The notes beneath the pieces are model-generated. The model was given only the letters and a program-made list of their open reading frames with translations, had not been told where the DNA came from and ran no database searches. Below are positions 33,067 to 41,946 of a DNA stretch of 60,687 nt, piece by piece (positions within the stretch are counted from its first letter, which is position 1; the number at the start of each line of letters is the position of its first letter). The DNA comes from Ruminococcus sp. (GTDB lineage: Bacteria; Bacillota; Clostridia; Oscillospirales; Ruminococcaceae): contig SVNX01000012.1 of assembly GCA_015066665.1 (NCBI GenBank), forward strand, positions 1 through 60,687. Direction: 5' to 3'. The translations under genes and the position numbers were made by a program.

Positions 33067-33789
33067 ATGTCCGACTTTCAATTCACTTCAGGACAATCCT
33101 ATTCCATAATCGGTGATTCCATCAGTACACTGCGTGGTTATCATCCGCCCTTCTGCAAGGCCTTTTATATGCAGAATCCGGAATCCATGTGCTCGGGTAT
33201 TGCCAGACCATCGGATACCTGGTGGGCCAAGGTCATCCGTCATTTTGACGGCGTGGTCTGTATCAACAATTCTTATTCCGGCTCACAGGTCAGCGGCATG
33301 ATCTTCCCCAGTGCCACCCAGCAGCTGCGCTGGGGGGAACTGCACTGCAATCAGGGCGAATATTATTACTCCCTGATCAAGGGTAAGGCCGGCCGCACTA
33401 TCTGTACAGAAACCATGAATCCTGACATCATTCTGATCTACATGGGCACGAACGACTGGCTCTTCAATGCGCCCATCGGCGATCTGAATCGCTTCAATTT
33501 CGATTATTCCTATGCCTATATGCTGGAAAAAGCACAGAAGCGTTATCCCAATGCAAAAATCATCTGCGGCACACTGTTCCAGAACAATGGTGTGGCACCG
33601 CAGGCAACCTATCCGATCAGCTTCTACAACCGCATCATCCGCAAGTCCGCTAAGGAGGCAGGCTGTGCCATTGCCGAGCTTGCCGGTTCCGGCCGTGAAA
33701 TTGAGACGATCGACGGGATTCACCCCACTTACCAAGGTATGCAGGTTCTTTCCGAGCTTTGGATCAAAAGCATGGAGAACCTCAAATAA
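33067..33789 (+). CDS. SGNH/GDSL-family hydrolase
   Basis: 240 aa, no signal peptide. Block I SIIGDSIST gives the nucleophile Ser18; block II SYSGSQVSG supplies the oxyanion Gly; block III MGTNDW the Asn; block V DGIHPT the Asp216 and His219. It is an esterase or lipase fold with unassigned substrate; carbohydrate deacetylation is common among such proteins in fibre degraders, but nothing here proves it. RBS TCGGAGG precedes ATG; the gap to the hydrolase upstream is 39 bp with no terminator. Confidence 0.85.
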   Translation: MSDFQFTSGQSYSIIGDSISTLRGYHPPFCKAFYMQNPESMCSGIARPSDTWWAKVIRHFDGVVCINNSYSGSQVSGMIFPSATQQLRWGELHCNQGEYYYSLIKGKAGRTICTETMNPDIILIYMGTNDWLFNAPIGDLNRFNFDYSYAYMLEKAQKRYPNAKIICGTLFQNNGVAPQATYPISFYNRIIRKSAKEAGCAIAELAGSGREIETIDGIHPTYQGMQVLSELWIKSMENLK

Positions 33790-33816
33790 ATAATACATAA
33801 TATGGAGGAAAAGAGT

Positions 33817-34491
33817 ATGAAGTATCAAATCCAGGGAAGTCCGTTTCCGGTTGCTGTTGTGACCCTCGAAAGCGGAGAAAGTGTTATTTGCCAGAAGGGT
33901 GCCATGACATGGATGTCCCCCAATGTTGAAATGCAGACCAAGAGTGGTGGCCTCGGCAAAATGTTCAGCCGTGCACTGACCGGTGAGTCCATGTTCCAGA
34001 ACATCTACACCGCACAGGGCGGCCCCGGCATGATTGCTTTCGGTGCAACAGGCCCCGGCGAGATCATGGCTGTTGAGCTGACACCCGGCAAGTCCATCGT
34101 GGCACAGAAGTCCGCATTCCTGGCTTCCGAGTCCAGCGTGTCCTATGAAATGTTCCTGCAGAAGAAGATGGGCTCCGGCTTCTTCGGCGGCGAGGGCTTC
34201 ATCATGCAGAAGTTCAGCGGTCAGGGCATGCTCCTGCTGGAGATCGACGGCAGCGTTGTTTCCTACGATCTGGCAGCCGGCCAGTCCATGCTGATCGACA
34301 CAGGCTATCTGGCAGCGATGGAATCCACCTGCTCCATTGACGTTGAGTCCGTAAAGGGCGTTGGCAATGCACTCCTGGGCGGCGAAGGCTTCTTCAACAC
34401 ACGAGTTACCGGCCCCGGCAGAATCTGGCTGCAGACCATGCCCATGCCGCAGCTTGCTTCCTCCATTGCACGTTTCATTCCTTCCAAGTAA
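33817..34491 (+). CDS. AIM24/TIGR00266-family protein
   Basis: 224 aa from ATG 33817; the ATG at 33802 is inside the GGAGG of this gene and is rejected. The domain starts PFPVAVVTLESGESVICQKGAMTWMSPNVEM and continues through GLGKMFSRALTGESMFQN, both typical of TIGR00266/AIM24. The rest is a double-stranded beta-helix with Gly-rich turns. The family has no settled function; in eukaryotes it is mitochondrial. Last gene of the unit; terminator follows. Confidence 0.85.
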   Translation: MKYQIQGSPFPVAVVTLESGESVICQKGAMTWMSPNVEMQTKSGGLGKMFSRALTGESMFQNIYTAQGGPGMIAFGATGPGEIMAVELTPGKSIVAQKSAFLASESSVSYEMFLQKKMGSGFFGGEGFIMQKFSGQGMLLLEIDGSVVSYDLAAGQSMLIDTGYLAAMESTCSIDVESVKGVGNALLGGEGFFNTRVTGPGRIWLQTMPMPQLASSIARFIPSK

Positions 34492-34503
34492 GAGTGAATA
34501 TGG

Positions 34504-34533
34504 AAAGCCCCTCCGGATGGAGGGGCTTTTTAT
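34504..34533. terminator. Bidirectional terminator
   Basis: AAAGCCCCTCC, GGAT, GGAGGGGCTTTTTA between the convergent AIM24 and VanY-like genes. Confidence 0.85.
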
Positions 34534-34539
34534 TATGTA

Positions 34540-35505
34540 TCAGTGCTGGCCTTCTACCGTGACAATATAGCCATCGGAATTGTTGCCGGAAATCTCATAC
34601 TTTGCCTTCTTCGGGATCGGCACTTCCGTTGTGCCGCCCGCAGAGGGAACATAGTAGACTGTATAGATCGTCTCGCCGACAGTATAGTACAGCGGCACGT
34701 CCATTGTATGTGCTCTGAGATAGTCATAATAACCGCTGAGCGTCAGGTTCTGGCTCTGCATGATGCCTGCATGCACCTTGCCGATAAAGCGCAGATGATG
34801 CGGTGCAGCACCCACACCGGATGCGGAATCCGCTTCCGTATAGCTGAACACAAAGCCATACTTCCAGGCATTCTCACTCAGCCATGCATTGGGCTTTTCA
34901 ATGCGGGAAATCGTCTCATCCTCATTGAGGATGCACAGATCCACGCAGTAGCCGGTGCACTGATCCGGCAGTGCATTGGGATAAAGGCTGCCCGCCTTTT
35001 CGTAGGGTGCTGTGGTGCTGTACACCATCAGATTGGCGGCACCGTTGGCGGACTGATAGGCCGTGCCCATGGCATTCATCGCATTGACCACCGCAGACTG
35101 CACGGGCAGATCCATACGCTTCATGCGGTAGCTCTCATTTTTCTTTTCAAATGTAGTAAAATCACCGGGGTTGCCGGAATAAGAATGTGTGCTGTCCAGC
35201 TGCACCAGCATACCAGTATGGATGGCTGCCTCGTCCTGCGGAATGGTCATGTAGCCGTCGGGCACATCCTCTCCGCCGCCCAGACCCGAACCTGCCTCCT
35301 GAATGATCAGGGTATTGCCGGCATCATCCGTTGTCAGGATGGTCTCGGCCGGTTCCGTCTCGGAATTATTGAAGCGAGCATCATCTATGGCTGCTTTTTC
35401 ATCGGGCTGGTTTACGAGACGATACACTGCGTCTCCACCCCAGATGAGTCCGAACAGTACGCCGCAAATCACGACAGCGCCGCGGACTGAAAGTTCTCTT
35501 GCCAT
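34540..35505 (-). CDS. Second VanY-fold membrane-anchored pseudoenzyme
   Basis: 321 aa. Membrane anchor about 8-24, a linker to about 85, then an M15B-like domain with QCTGYCVDLCI, WLSENAWKYGFVFSY and PHHLRFIG, and a C-terminal VPIPKKAKYEISGNNSDGYIVTV that matches the end of the 156-1226 protein. In this copy Asp189 and His237 of the zinc site are kept, but the first ligand His is Gln182 and the catalytic Glu is Ala234. It is less decayed than the first copy, still unlikely to hydrolyse peptide bonds. It lies downstream of a dacF-like gene on the same strand, after a 77-bp purine-rich spacer. Confidence 0.7.
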   Translation of the reverse strand: MARELSVRGAVVICGVLFGLIWGGDAVYRLVNQPDEKAAIDDARFNNSETEPAETILTTDDAGNTLIIQEAGSGLGGGEDVPDGYMTIPQDEAAIHTGMLVQLDSTHSYSGNPGDFTTFEKKNESYRMKRMDLPVQSAVVNAMNAMGTAYQSANGAANLMVYSTTAPYEKAGSLYPNALPDQCTGYCVDLCILNEDETISRIEKPNAWLSENAWKYGFVFSYTEADSASGVGAAPHHLRFIGKVHAGIMQSQNLTLSGYYDYLRAHTMDVPLYYTVGETIYTVYYVPSAGGTTEVPIPKKAKYEISGNNSDGYIVTVEGQH

Positions 35506-35582
35506 ATGTTTCTCCTGTTGTCTTCTGTTCTGTATTTCTCTCTTTTTTCTATCTTCTCTTTTTCTGTCTTCTTTTGTATTCT
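35506..35582 (-). other. Purine-rich spacer between dacF-like and VanY-like genes
   Basis: On the minus strand this 77-nt stretch is almost only A and G, with just a few pyrimidines, ending in ACAGGAGAAAC before the ATG. It contains no gene or hairpin. Confidence 0.6.
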
Positions 35583-36626
35583 TTATTCTTCTTCATCCAT
35601 GGGGTAGGTGCCTGTCACAACACCGTAGAGCTTGAAGGCGTCATATACAGGATGCCATTTTGAGGTACCGCCGGCTGTCACGGCAATATAGGTCTTGCCG
35701 TCCGGTGTGACACCATAGCTTGCCAGGCACTGTCCGGCCTCATCCGTGTAACCGGTCTTGCCGCCGGTAATGGTAATGCCCTCGACCTCGGTGCCATACA
35801 TACGATTGAACATAGTGTTGTTCATGGTGATGCCGGCAGGATTCTGTTCGGTCTGACGGGTGGTATGTACATAAGTGGAAATGATCTCGCGGCAGCGGTC
35901 ATTCATCATGCAGTACTCCAGAATCAGTGCAATATCTGTTGCAGTGCTGTAGTGATCGAGATCATGCAGGCCGCTTGCATTGGTGAAATGGGTGTTGACG
36001 AGCTCAAGCTCTTCCACCTTTTCATTCATCAGTTCCACAAACGCCTCTTCGGAACCAGCCACTTCAATGGCAAGTGCCGTGGTTGCATCTGCACCGGAGG
36101 GCAGCGCTGCACCAAAAAGCAGATCTCTGAAGGTGCACTTCTCACCGTCGAGGAAGCCCGCACGGGATGCATTTGCCTCGATCAGCGGGTCGATGATCTC
36201 CTGTGTCATCGTAAATGTTGCATTGAGGTCTTCAATATGCTCAATGGCCACAATCAGGGTCATGAGCTTCGTCATGGAAGCGGGATACATTTTCTGATCT
36301 GCGCTCTTTTCCGCAAGAATCAGGTCATTTTCCGGATCGATCAGTACCGCATAGGCACTGTCGATGCCCTCTGTGGAAGGCAGCACGCCGTTCTCGGACG
36401 GATACTGCACAGGGCTTGTCGGCTCCGTGGTCGGCTCCGTGGGGGGCAGCGTGGGCATTGTAAAGGCAGCTTCGCTCTCAAGCGTTGCCACCGGTGTAAC
36501 CGGGGTGGAAAGTACGGCAATGATGGCAATCATACCGCCGAGGATCACAACGATCATCACGAGCAGCAGCCATATCACACCCTGGGAATTCTTTGCAGCA
36601 GGCTTTTTACTTGTTTCTTTCTGCAA
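35583..36626 (-). CDS. dacF: Serine D-alanyl-D-alanine carboxypeptidase (S11 family)
   Basis: 347 aa from a TTG start with GGAGTG 11 nt upstream; no in-frame ATG lies near it. Membrane helix about 17-40, Pro/Thr linker, then the S11 catalytic domain: Ser117-Met-Thr-Lys120 (SxxK), the SxN motif written SGA (177-179) and KTG (290-292). The Asn of SxN contacts substrate in family members, so its change to Ala may lower or alter activity. It trims the terminal D-Ala from peptidoglycan stems. The N-terminal membrane anchor replaces the usual C-terminal amphipathic anchor. First gene of an operon with the VanY-like gene. Confidence 0.88.
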   Translation of the reverse strand: MQKETSKKPAAKNSQGVIWLLLVMIVVILGGMIAIIAVLSTPVTPVATLESEAAFTMPTLPPTEPTTEPTSPVQYPSENGVLPSTEGIDSAYAVLIDPENDLILAEKSADQKMYPASMTKLMTLIVAIEHIEDLNATFTMTQEIIDPLIEANASRAGFLDGEKCTFRDLLFGAALPSGADATTALAIEVAGSEEAFVELMNEKVEELELVNTHFTNASGLHDLDHYSTATDIALILEYCMMNDRCREIISTYVHTTRQTEQNPAGITMNNTMFNRMYGTEVEGITITGGKTGYTDEAGQCLASYGVTPDGKTYIAVTAGGTSKWHPVYDAFKLYGVVTGTYPMDEEE

Positions 36627-36683
36627 CTATCATTCACTCCATTCAGAACAATCACCATTTATCGACATGAATCGACTACTTTA

Positions 36684-36712
36684 ATTATAATGCATTTTTT
36701 CCTCCTTGTCAA
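36684..36712 (-). promoter_or_regulatory. dacF-like promoter
   Basis: TTGACA, 17-nt spacer, TATAAT on the minus strand; full consensus. Confidence 0.8.
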
Positions 36713-36841
36713 CTGCCTAAATGCTTAAAAATTCCTGAATTTCTTATCTATTTTCCACAATGTGGAGCATCCGGACGGGAATGCGTGGAAATTCCTCTTT
36801 TTGTGCAAAGTGACGAAATTTGTTTTTTTCAGTATTTGCGC
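36713..36841. other. Intergenic stretch between dacF-like and rpmE promoters
   Basis: AT-rich; no gene or clear hairpin seen beyond the two divergent promoters that bracket it. Confidence 0.6.
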
Positions 36842-36870
36842 TTGCAATTTAGATTGATCCATGGTATAAT
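36842..36870 (+). promoter_or_regulatory. rpmE promoter
   Basis: TTGCAA at 36842-36847, 17-nt spacer, TATAAT at 36865-36870. A leader of about 73 nt follows and no obvious regulator fold is visible in it. Confidence 0.75.
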
Positions 36871-36949
36871 ATTAAAGTTGTATAGTACTACTGTCTAAGG
36901 GAACTGATGGGCTGCTATCATGATTAACCATGAAAGAGGTGAATTTTCG

Positions 36950-37153
36950 ATGAAAAAGGACATCCATCCTACACTGTTCAAGACCACAATTACCTGCCAC
37001 TGCGGTAACGTGATCGAGACACAGTCTACCAAGCAGGACATCAAGGTGGAAATTTGCTCCAAGTGCCATCCGTTCTTCACCGGTAAGCAGAAGCTTGTTG
37101 ATACCGGCGGACGTGTTGACAGATTCAAGAGACGTTTCAATCTGGATAAGTAA
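36950..37153 (+). CDS. rpmE: 50S ribosomal protein L31
   Basis: 67 aa from ATG 36950 (GAAAGAGGTG upstream). The zinc-binding form: Cys16, Cys18, Cys36 and Cys39 are all present ([14 protein letters not shown]). [10 protein letters not shown] and RVDRFKRRF are the usual ends. The transcript ends at a hairpin at 37163-37191. Confidence 0.96.
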   Translation: MKKDIHPTLFKTTITCHCGNVIETQSTKQDIKVEICSKCHPFFTGKQKLVDTGGRVDRFKRRFNLDK

Positions 37154-37162
37154 TGCAAAATT

Positions 37163-37191
37163 GCGGGCGGTTTTCGGGCTGCCCGCTTTTT
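37163..37191 (+). terminator. rpmE terminator
   Basis: GCGGGC and GCCCGC enclose a 12-nt loop; TTTTTC follows. It also argues that yigZ starts at 37213 rather than at the ATG overlapping the rpmE stop. Confidence 0.75.
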
Positions 37192-37212
37192 CATCATAGG
37201 ACGGTGCATTTT

Positions 37213-37845
37213 ATGGATTATTTTACGATTGCGGACTTTGCCGAGACCACCTTCACAGAGAAGCGTTCCGAGTTTATCGGTTACCTTGCCCCCGTCACGA
37301 CCAATGACGAGGCGGTTGCCTTCATCAACGAGATCAAGGCGGATCACCGCAAGGCAAAACATCATGTTTATGCCTATATTCTTCGGGATTCCAATATTTC
37401 CCGTTACAGTGACGACGGCGAGCCCCAGGGTACGGCCGGCGTTCCCGTCCTTGACGTCCTGCAAAAGAGAGGTCTGACCGATGTCTGCTGTGTGGTTGTC
37501 CGTTACTTCGGCGGCATTCTGCTCGGCGGCGGCGGTCTTGTGCGTGCCTATTCCCACAGTGCTGCCCTCACCTGCGAGGCGGCCGGAATTCTCCACATGT
37601 GCGAGAGCTGTCCCCTCACCCTGCGCATGGACTACACCCTCTACGGCAAGGTCACACACTGCCTGCCGCAGTACCGTGTCATCGAAAACAGCAGTGATTT
37701 TGCGGACGATGTAACGCTCCGGCTGACTGTGCGCACGGAAATGATCGACCGGCTCATGCAGGATCTCACCGAACTTTCCGCCGGACGCATTCAGATGGAA
37801 AAAGGCCCGGTGGGCTTTGCTGATTTTTCCTCTGTCGATTCATAA
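37213..37845 (+). CDS. YigZ/IMPACT-family protein
   Basis: 210 aa from ATG 37213. The UPF0029/IMPACT N-terminal domain shows KRSEFIGYLAPV, DHRKAKHHVYAYI, SDDGEPQGTAGVPVLDVL and VVVRYFGGILLGGGGLVRAY, the family signature; a DUF1949 domain follows from about 135. It probably binds RNA or ribosomes; no enzymatic activity is established. The RBS is weak (GGACGG), and the gene is cut off from rpmE by a terminator. Confidence 0.9.
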   Translation: MDYFTIADFAETTFTEKRSEFIGYLAPVTTNDEAVAFINEIKADHRKAKHHVYAYILRDSNISRYSDDGEPQGTAGVPVLDVLQKRGLTDVCCVVVRYFGGILLGGGGLVRAYSHSAALTCEAAGILHMCESCPLTLRMDYTLYGKVTHCLPQYRVIENSSDFADDVTLRLTVRTEMIDRLMQDLTELSAGRIQMEKGPVGFADFSSVDS

Positions 37846-37947
37846 AAAATTCACGAATTATTTCGATAAAAACAGAGGGTTTTTCTGTTTTTATTTTGTA
37901 TATAGTAATAGAGGGGCTTGCCCCGATCTGACGAAGGGAGACTGACT

Positions 37948-38943
37948 ATGACCATCAGGGAAGAACTGGAACTGCGTGAATCGAATATGCTCCATCCCGC
38001 TGCCTGCCGCAGTACGGATGAAAAGGCGGCATCCCGTCTCCGTGAGGAGGAAGCCTGCCCGTTCCGGACAGCATTCCAGCGTGACCGTGACCGCATTCTG
38101 CACTGCAATGCATTCCGCAGACTCAAGCGCAAGACCCAGGTATTTCTCTCCCCCGTCGGCGACCACTACCGTACACGTCTGACGCACACCCTTGAGGTGG
38201 CGCAGATCGCCCGCACGATTTCCCGTGCCATGTCCCTCAATGAAGACCTGACCGAAGCGATTGCGCTCGGCCATGATCTCGGGCACTCCCCGTTCGGACA
38301 TGCCGGCGAAGCCGTGCTCAATGCCATCTGTCCGCATGGGTACAAGCATTACCAGCAGAGCGTGCGTGTCGTGGATTACATTGAAAAGAAGGGCGAGGGT
38401 CTGAACCTGACCCACGCCGTGCGCAATGGCATTCTCTGTCATACCAATGCCGTTGCCGATACACTCGAGGGCAACATCGTCCGTGTGGCGGACAAAATCG
38501 CCTACATCAACCACGATATCGAGGACGCGGTGCGTGCCGGCATCCTCGACAGTGCCGCCCTCCCCCGTGATGCCGTTGCGGTGCTCGGTGAGACCCGCAC
38601 AGCCCGCATTTCCACCATGGTTTCGTCGGTTGTGGCACATGGCACCGAGACCATCGGCATGACACCCCCCGTGCAGGAAGCCCACGATGTCCTGCACACT
38701 TTCATGTATGAACATGTCTATCACAATCCCACCGCCAAGCATGAAGAGCAGAAGGCCAAACTCCTGCTTGAGAAGCTCTATGGCTATTTCCGTGACAATC
38801 CCGAAAAGCTGCCCGAAGAGTATCTTCGCATTTCACAGACCCACGACATTGACCGTGCGGTGTGCGACTATATTTCCGGCATGAGCGATGGCTATGCGGT
38901 GGATCTTTATTCCGAGCTGTTTATCCCTAAATTCTGGAAGTAG
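37948..38943 (+). CDS. dgt: Deoxyguanosinetriphosphate triphosphohydrolase-like protein
   Basis: 331 aa from ATG 37948 (GAAGGGAG upstream). HD-domain dNTPase: RLTHTLEVAQIARTI gives the first His, ALGHDLGHSPFGHAGE the HD pair, and RVADKIAYINHDIEDA the last Asp. It corresponds to the bacterial short Dgt-like group that hydrolyses dNTPs to deoxynucleoside and triphosphate. Its stop abuts the dnaG start, giving dgt-dnaG-rpoD, a known Firmicutes arrangement that couples dNTP pools, primer synthesis and the housekeeping sigma factor. Confidence 0.92.
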   Translation: MTIREELELRESNMLHPAACRSTDEKAASRLREEEACPFRTAFQRDRDRILHCNAFRRLKRKTQVFLSPVGDHYRTRLTHTLEVAQIARTISRAMSLNEDLTEAIALGHDLGHSPFGHAGEAVLNAICPHGYKHYQQSVRVVDYIEKKGEGLNLTHAVRNGILCHTNAVADTLEGNIVRVADKIAYINHDIEDAVRAGILDSAALPRDAVAVLGETRTARISTMVSSVVAHGTETIGMTPPVQEAHDVLHTFMYEHVYHNPTAKHEEQKAKLLLEKLYGYFRDNPEKLPEEYLRISQTHDIDRAVCDYISGMSDGYAVDLYSELFIPKFWK

Positions 38944-40695
38944 GTGAGCACATTGCTGTCTGAAGATTTCATTTACAGACTGCGAGAGGCGAATGATATT
39001 GTTGCCGCATTCAGCATGTATGTGAATCTGAAGCGGCGGGGCCGCACCCATGTGTGCAACTGCCCTTTTCACTCCGAGAAGACACCGTCCTGTACGGTCT
39101 ATCCGGACACCCAGAGCTTCTACTGCTTCGGCTGCGGAGCAGGCGGTGATGTCATCAGCTTCACCATGCGGATGGAAAATCTCCCCTACCGTGAGGCCGT
39201 CCGGCTGCTGGCACAGCGCTGCGGCATGGAAATGCCGGCCGAAAATCCCGAGGCGGAACGATTTGCCAGACGCCGCACAAGGATTCTGGAAATCAATCGG
39301 GAAGCCGCCAATTTCTATTATAAACAGCTGATTTCCGGACAGGATAAGAGTGGTCTGCGCTATTTTTCCGAGCGCAAGCTCTCCCCTGCCACCATCAAGA
39401 AATACGGTCTGGGCTTTGCGCCCAATGACTGGAATACCCTGCGTGATCATCTGCGCAAAAAGGGCTACACCGATGAGGAGCTTGTCTCCGCCGGTGTCTG
39501 CCAGCAGGGCCAGAAAGGCAGCATCTATGACAATTTCCGCAACCGTGTCATGTTCCCCATCGTCGATCTGCGGGGCAATGTGATCGGCTTCGGCGGACGT
39601 GTCCTTGATGACAGCAAGCCCAAATATCTCAACACGGGCAAAACCCCCGTCTTTGACAAGGGACGCAACCTGTTCTCGATGAACTTCGCCAAGGATGCCG
39701 CCTCCACCACCATGATTCTGGCGGAGGGGTATATGGATGTCATTGCCATCCATCAGGCCGGTTTTCCGAATGTCGTTGCAACGCTCGGCACGGCCATTAC
39801 GCCCGATCAGGCAAGGCTCATTGCCCAGTATGCCCGTGAAGTCGTCATCGCCTATGACAGTGACGGTGCCGGTCAGGCGGCCACCCAGAAGGCCATGAAT
39901 CATTTCAGTGCCGTGGGTCTGCCGACTCGCATCCTGAAGCTCGAAAACGCAAAGGATCCTGACGAATTCATCAAACGCTTCGGCCCTGAGCAATTCCGCA
40001 TTCTCATCGACCACGCCGGTGATGCACTGAATTTCCGGCTCGATCAGTGCCGCAAGGGACTCGATCTGCAGACCGAAATCGGCAAGACCGAGCTGCTGCG
40101 CCGCAGTGTCAGCGTGCTGGCCGATATCTCCAATCCGCTCGAGCGGGAGGTATATATTTCCCGCACAGCAAGGGAGCTGGAGATCCGTGTCGAGCTGCTG
40201 CGGCTGCAGGTGGACAAGGCAGTGCAGCGTGATACACGCAATGCCCGGAAGGCCCAGTTCCGTGCCATTGAGGCCCGCTCGCTCCAGAAGGATGAGATCA
40301 ATCCGCAGGCGCAGCAATTCCCGAAGGAAAGCAAGGCCGAGGAACAGATTCTGGCCTATCTGCTGCGGCATCCGGAGGAATATGAAATGGTGTGGAATGC
40401 CCTTTCGCCTACATATTTCGTGACGGATTTCCACCGAAGGGTCTATGAAACCATCTGTCAGCTGCTCCCCGATCATCCGCAGTTCAATATGTCGCTCCTG
40501 ACGGAGAGATTTGATGTGAATGAGATGGGACGCATCAGCGGCATTGAGGCCCGCAGCAGGGATTTCGATGTCAACCGTGACACTCTGGAGGAATGCATCC
40601 GGGTGCTCAAAGAAAAAAAGAATCGCATTTCTGTCAGTGCGGAGATGTCCGATGAGGATCTTCTCAACATCATCGCCGGCAGAAAAAAATCATAA
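38944..40695 (+). CDS. dnaG: DNA primase
   Basis: 583 aa if GTG 38944 is used, directly after the dgt stop; TTG 38953 has the better placed AGGTGAG and would remove three residues. Zinc-binding CHC2 domain: Cys40, His43, Cys61, Cys64. The RNA polymerase core contains [27 protein letters not shown] and the Toprim [10 protein letters not shown] helicase-binding C-terminal domain begins near 440 ([15 protein letters not shown]). It lays RNA primers for Okazaki fragments. Located between dgt and rpoD. Confidence 0.96.
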   Translation: MSTLLSEDFIYRLREANDIVAAFSMYVNLKRRGRTHVCNCPFHSEKTPSCTVYPDTQSFYCFGCGAGGDVISFTMRMENLPYREAVRLLAQRCGMEMPAENPEAERFARRRTRILEINREAANFYYKQLISGQDKSGLRYFSERKLSPATIKKYGLGFAPNDWNTLRDHLRKKGYTDEELVSAGVCQQGQKGSIYDNFRNRVMFPIVDLRGNVIGFGGRVLDDSKPKYLNTGKTPVFDKGRNLFSMNFAKDAASTTMILAEGYMDVIAIHQAGFPNVVATLGTAITPDQARLIAQYAREVVIAYDSDGAGQAATQKAMNHFSAVGLPTRILKLENAKDPDEFIKRFGPEQFRILIDHAGDALNFRLDQCRKGLDLQTEIGKTELLRRSVSVLADISNPLEREVYISRTARELEIRVELLRLQVDKAVQRDTRNARKAQFRAIEARSLQKDEINPQAQQFPKESKAEEQILAYLLRHPEEYEMVWNALSPTYFVTDFHRRVYETICQLLPDHPQFNMSLLTERFDVNEMGRISGIEARSRDFDVNRDTLEECIRVLKEKKNRISVSAEMSDEDLLNIIAGRKKS

Positions 40696-40718
40696 GTGTC
40701 AAACAGGAGGAACAAGAA

Positions 40719-41819
40719 ATGGACAAGAAGTCAACAATCGAAGCATTGCTCGAAAAGGGAAAGGCCGTCGGTAAACTGACGACCAAACAGATTTCGGATG
40801 CGCTGGAGGAAATGGATTTCGATGCCGATCAGCTCAACTCCTTTTATGACAGCTGCGAACAGCTCAACATTGAGATTATTGACAACAACGTACTGGATGA
40901 CAATTTCGATCTGAATAACATTCCGCTCATCGAGAATTTCGATGACGATCTTGAGTCCGCATTGTCCACAGAGGGCATTGCCATTGACGATCCGGTCAAG
41001 ATCTACCTCAAGGAGATCGGCCGTGTACCGCTGCTGTCCGGTGATGAGGAAATTCGTCTCGCCAAAGTCATGGTCGAGGGCACACCGCTCGAAGCCAAGC
41101 GTGCCAAGCAGCGTCTGTCCGAAGCCAATCTGCGTCTGGTTGTCAGCATCGCCAAGAAGTATGTCGGCCGCGGCATGCAGTTCCTTGACCTCATTCAGGA
41201 GGGCAATCTTGGTCTGATCAAGGCTGTGGAAAAGTTCGACTACAACAAGGGCTTCAAGTTCTCCACATACGCCACATGGTGGATCCGTCAGGCCATCACC
41301 CGTGCCATTGCCGATCAGGCCAGAACCATCCGTATTCCCGTGCACATGGTGGAAACCATCACCAAGGTGAAGAAGATCTCCAGCCAGCTGCTGCATGAAA
41401 ACGGCCATGATCCGACGCCCGAGGAAATTGCTGAGCGTCTGGAAATGCCCGTTGACCGTGTGCGAGAGATCATGCGTATTGCACAGGATCCTGTTTCTCT
41501 GGAAACGCCCATCGGTGAGGAGGAGGACAGCCATCTCGGCGACTTCATTCCGGACGATGATGCCCCTGCACCGGCAGATGCCGCTTCCCTGACCCTGCTC
41601 AAGGAACAGCTTGAGGAAGTACTTTCTACGCTGACCGATCGTGAGGCCAATGTTCTGCGTCTGCGTTTCGGCCTGATCGATGGCCGTTCCCGTACTCTCG
41701 AGGAAGTGGGCGCCCAGTTCAACGTGACCCGTGAGCGTATCCGTCAGATCGAAGCCAAGGCACTGCGCAAGCTGCGTCATCCCAGCAGAAGCAAGAAGGT
41801 CAAGGATTTCCTCGACTAA
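40719..41819 (+). CDS. rpoD: Housekeeping sigma factor SigA/RpoD
   Basis: 366 aa. Region 1.1-like acidic N-terminus; region 1.2/2 from [18 protein letters not shown] through [25 protein letters not shown] and [25 protein letters not shown]; region 3 [14 protein letters not shown]; region 4 [15 protein letters not shown] and [20 protein letters not shown]. The size matches Firmicutes SigA. Its -10/-35 specificity explains the TTGACA/TATAAT promoters found through the window. Last gene of dgt-dnaG-rpoD. Confidence 0.98.
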   Translation: MDKKSTIEALLEKGKAVGKLTTKQISDALEEMDFDADQLNSFYDSCEQLNIEIIDNNVLDDNFDLNNIPLIENFDDDLESALSTEGIAIDDPVKIYLKEIGRVPLLSGDEEIRLAKVMVEGTPLEAKRAKQRLSEANLRLVVSIAKKYVGRGMQFLDLIQEGNLGLIKAVEKFDYNKGFKFSTYATWWIRQAITRAIADQARTIRIPVHMVETITKVKKISSQLLHENGHDPTPEEIAERLEMPVDRVREIMRIAQDPVSLETPIGEEEDSHLGDFIPDDDAPAPADAASLTLLKEQLEEVLSTLTDREANVLRLRFGLIDGRSRTLEEVGAQFNVTRERIRQIEAKALRKLRHPSRSKKVKDFLD

Positions 41820-41870
41820 TCCCATGCTCCATAGCCTTTTGACCCATCGTTCAGACGATATTCAAAAAAG

Positions 41871-41899
41871 ATGCCCCTTCCATCTGGAAGGGGTATTTC
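41871..41899 (+). terminator. First rpoD terminator
   Basis: ATGCCCCTTCC, ATCT, GGAAGGGGTAT, then TTTCT. Confidence 0.8.
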
Positions 41900-41906
41900 T
41901 GATGAA

Positions 41907-41936
41907 GAAAAACCCCCGCATCGGCGGGGGTTTTTA
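41907..41936. terminator. Second, bidirectional terminator
   Basis: AAAACCCCCGC, ATCG, GCGGGGGTTTTT 12 bp downstream. It also ends the convergent GH26 gene. Confidence 0.85.
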
Positions 41937-41946
41937 AGCTATATGC

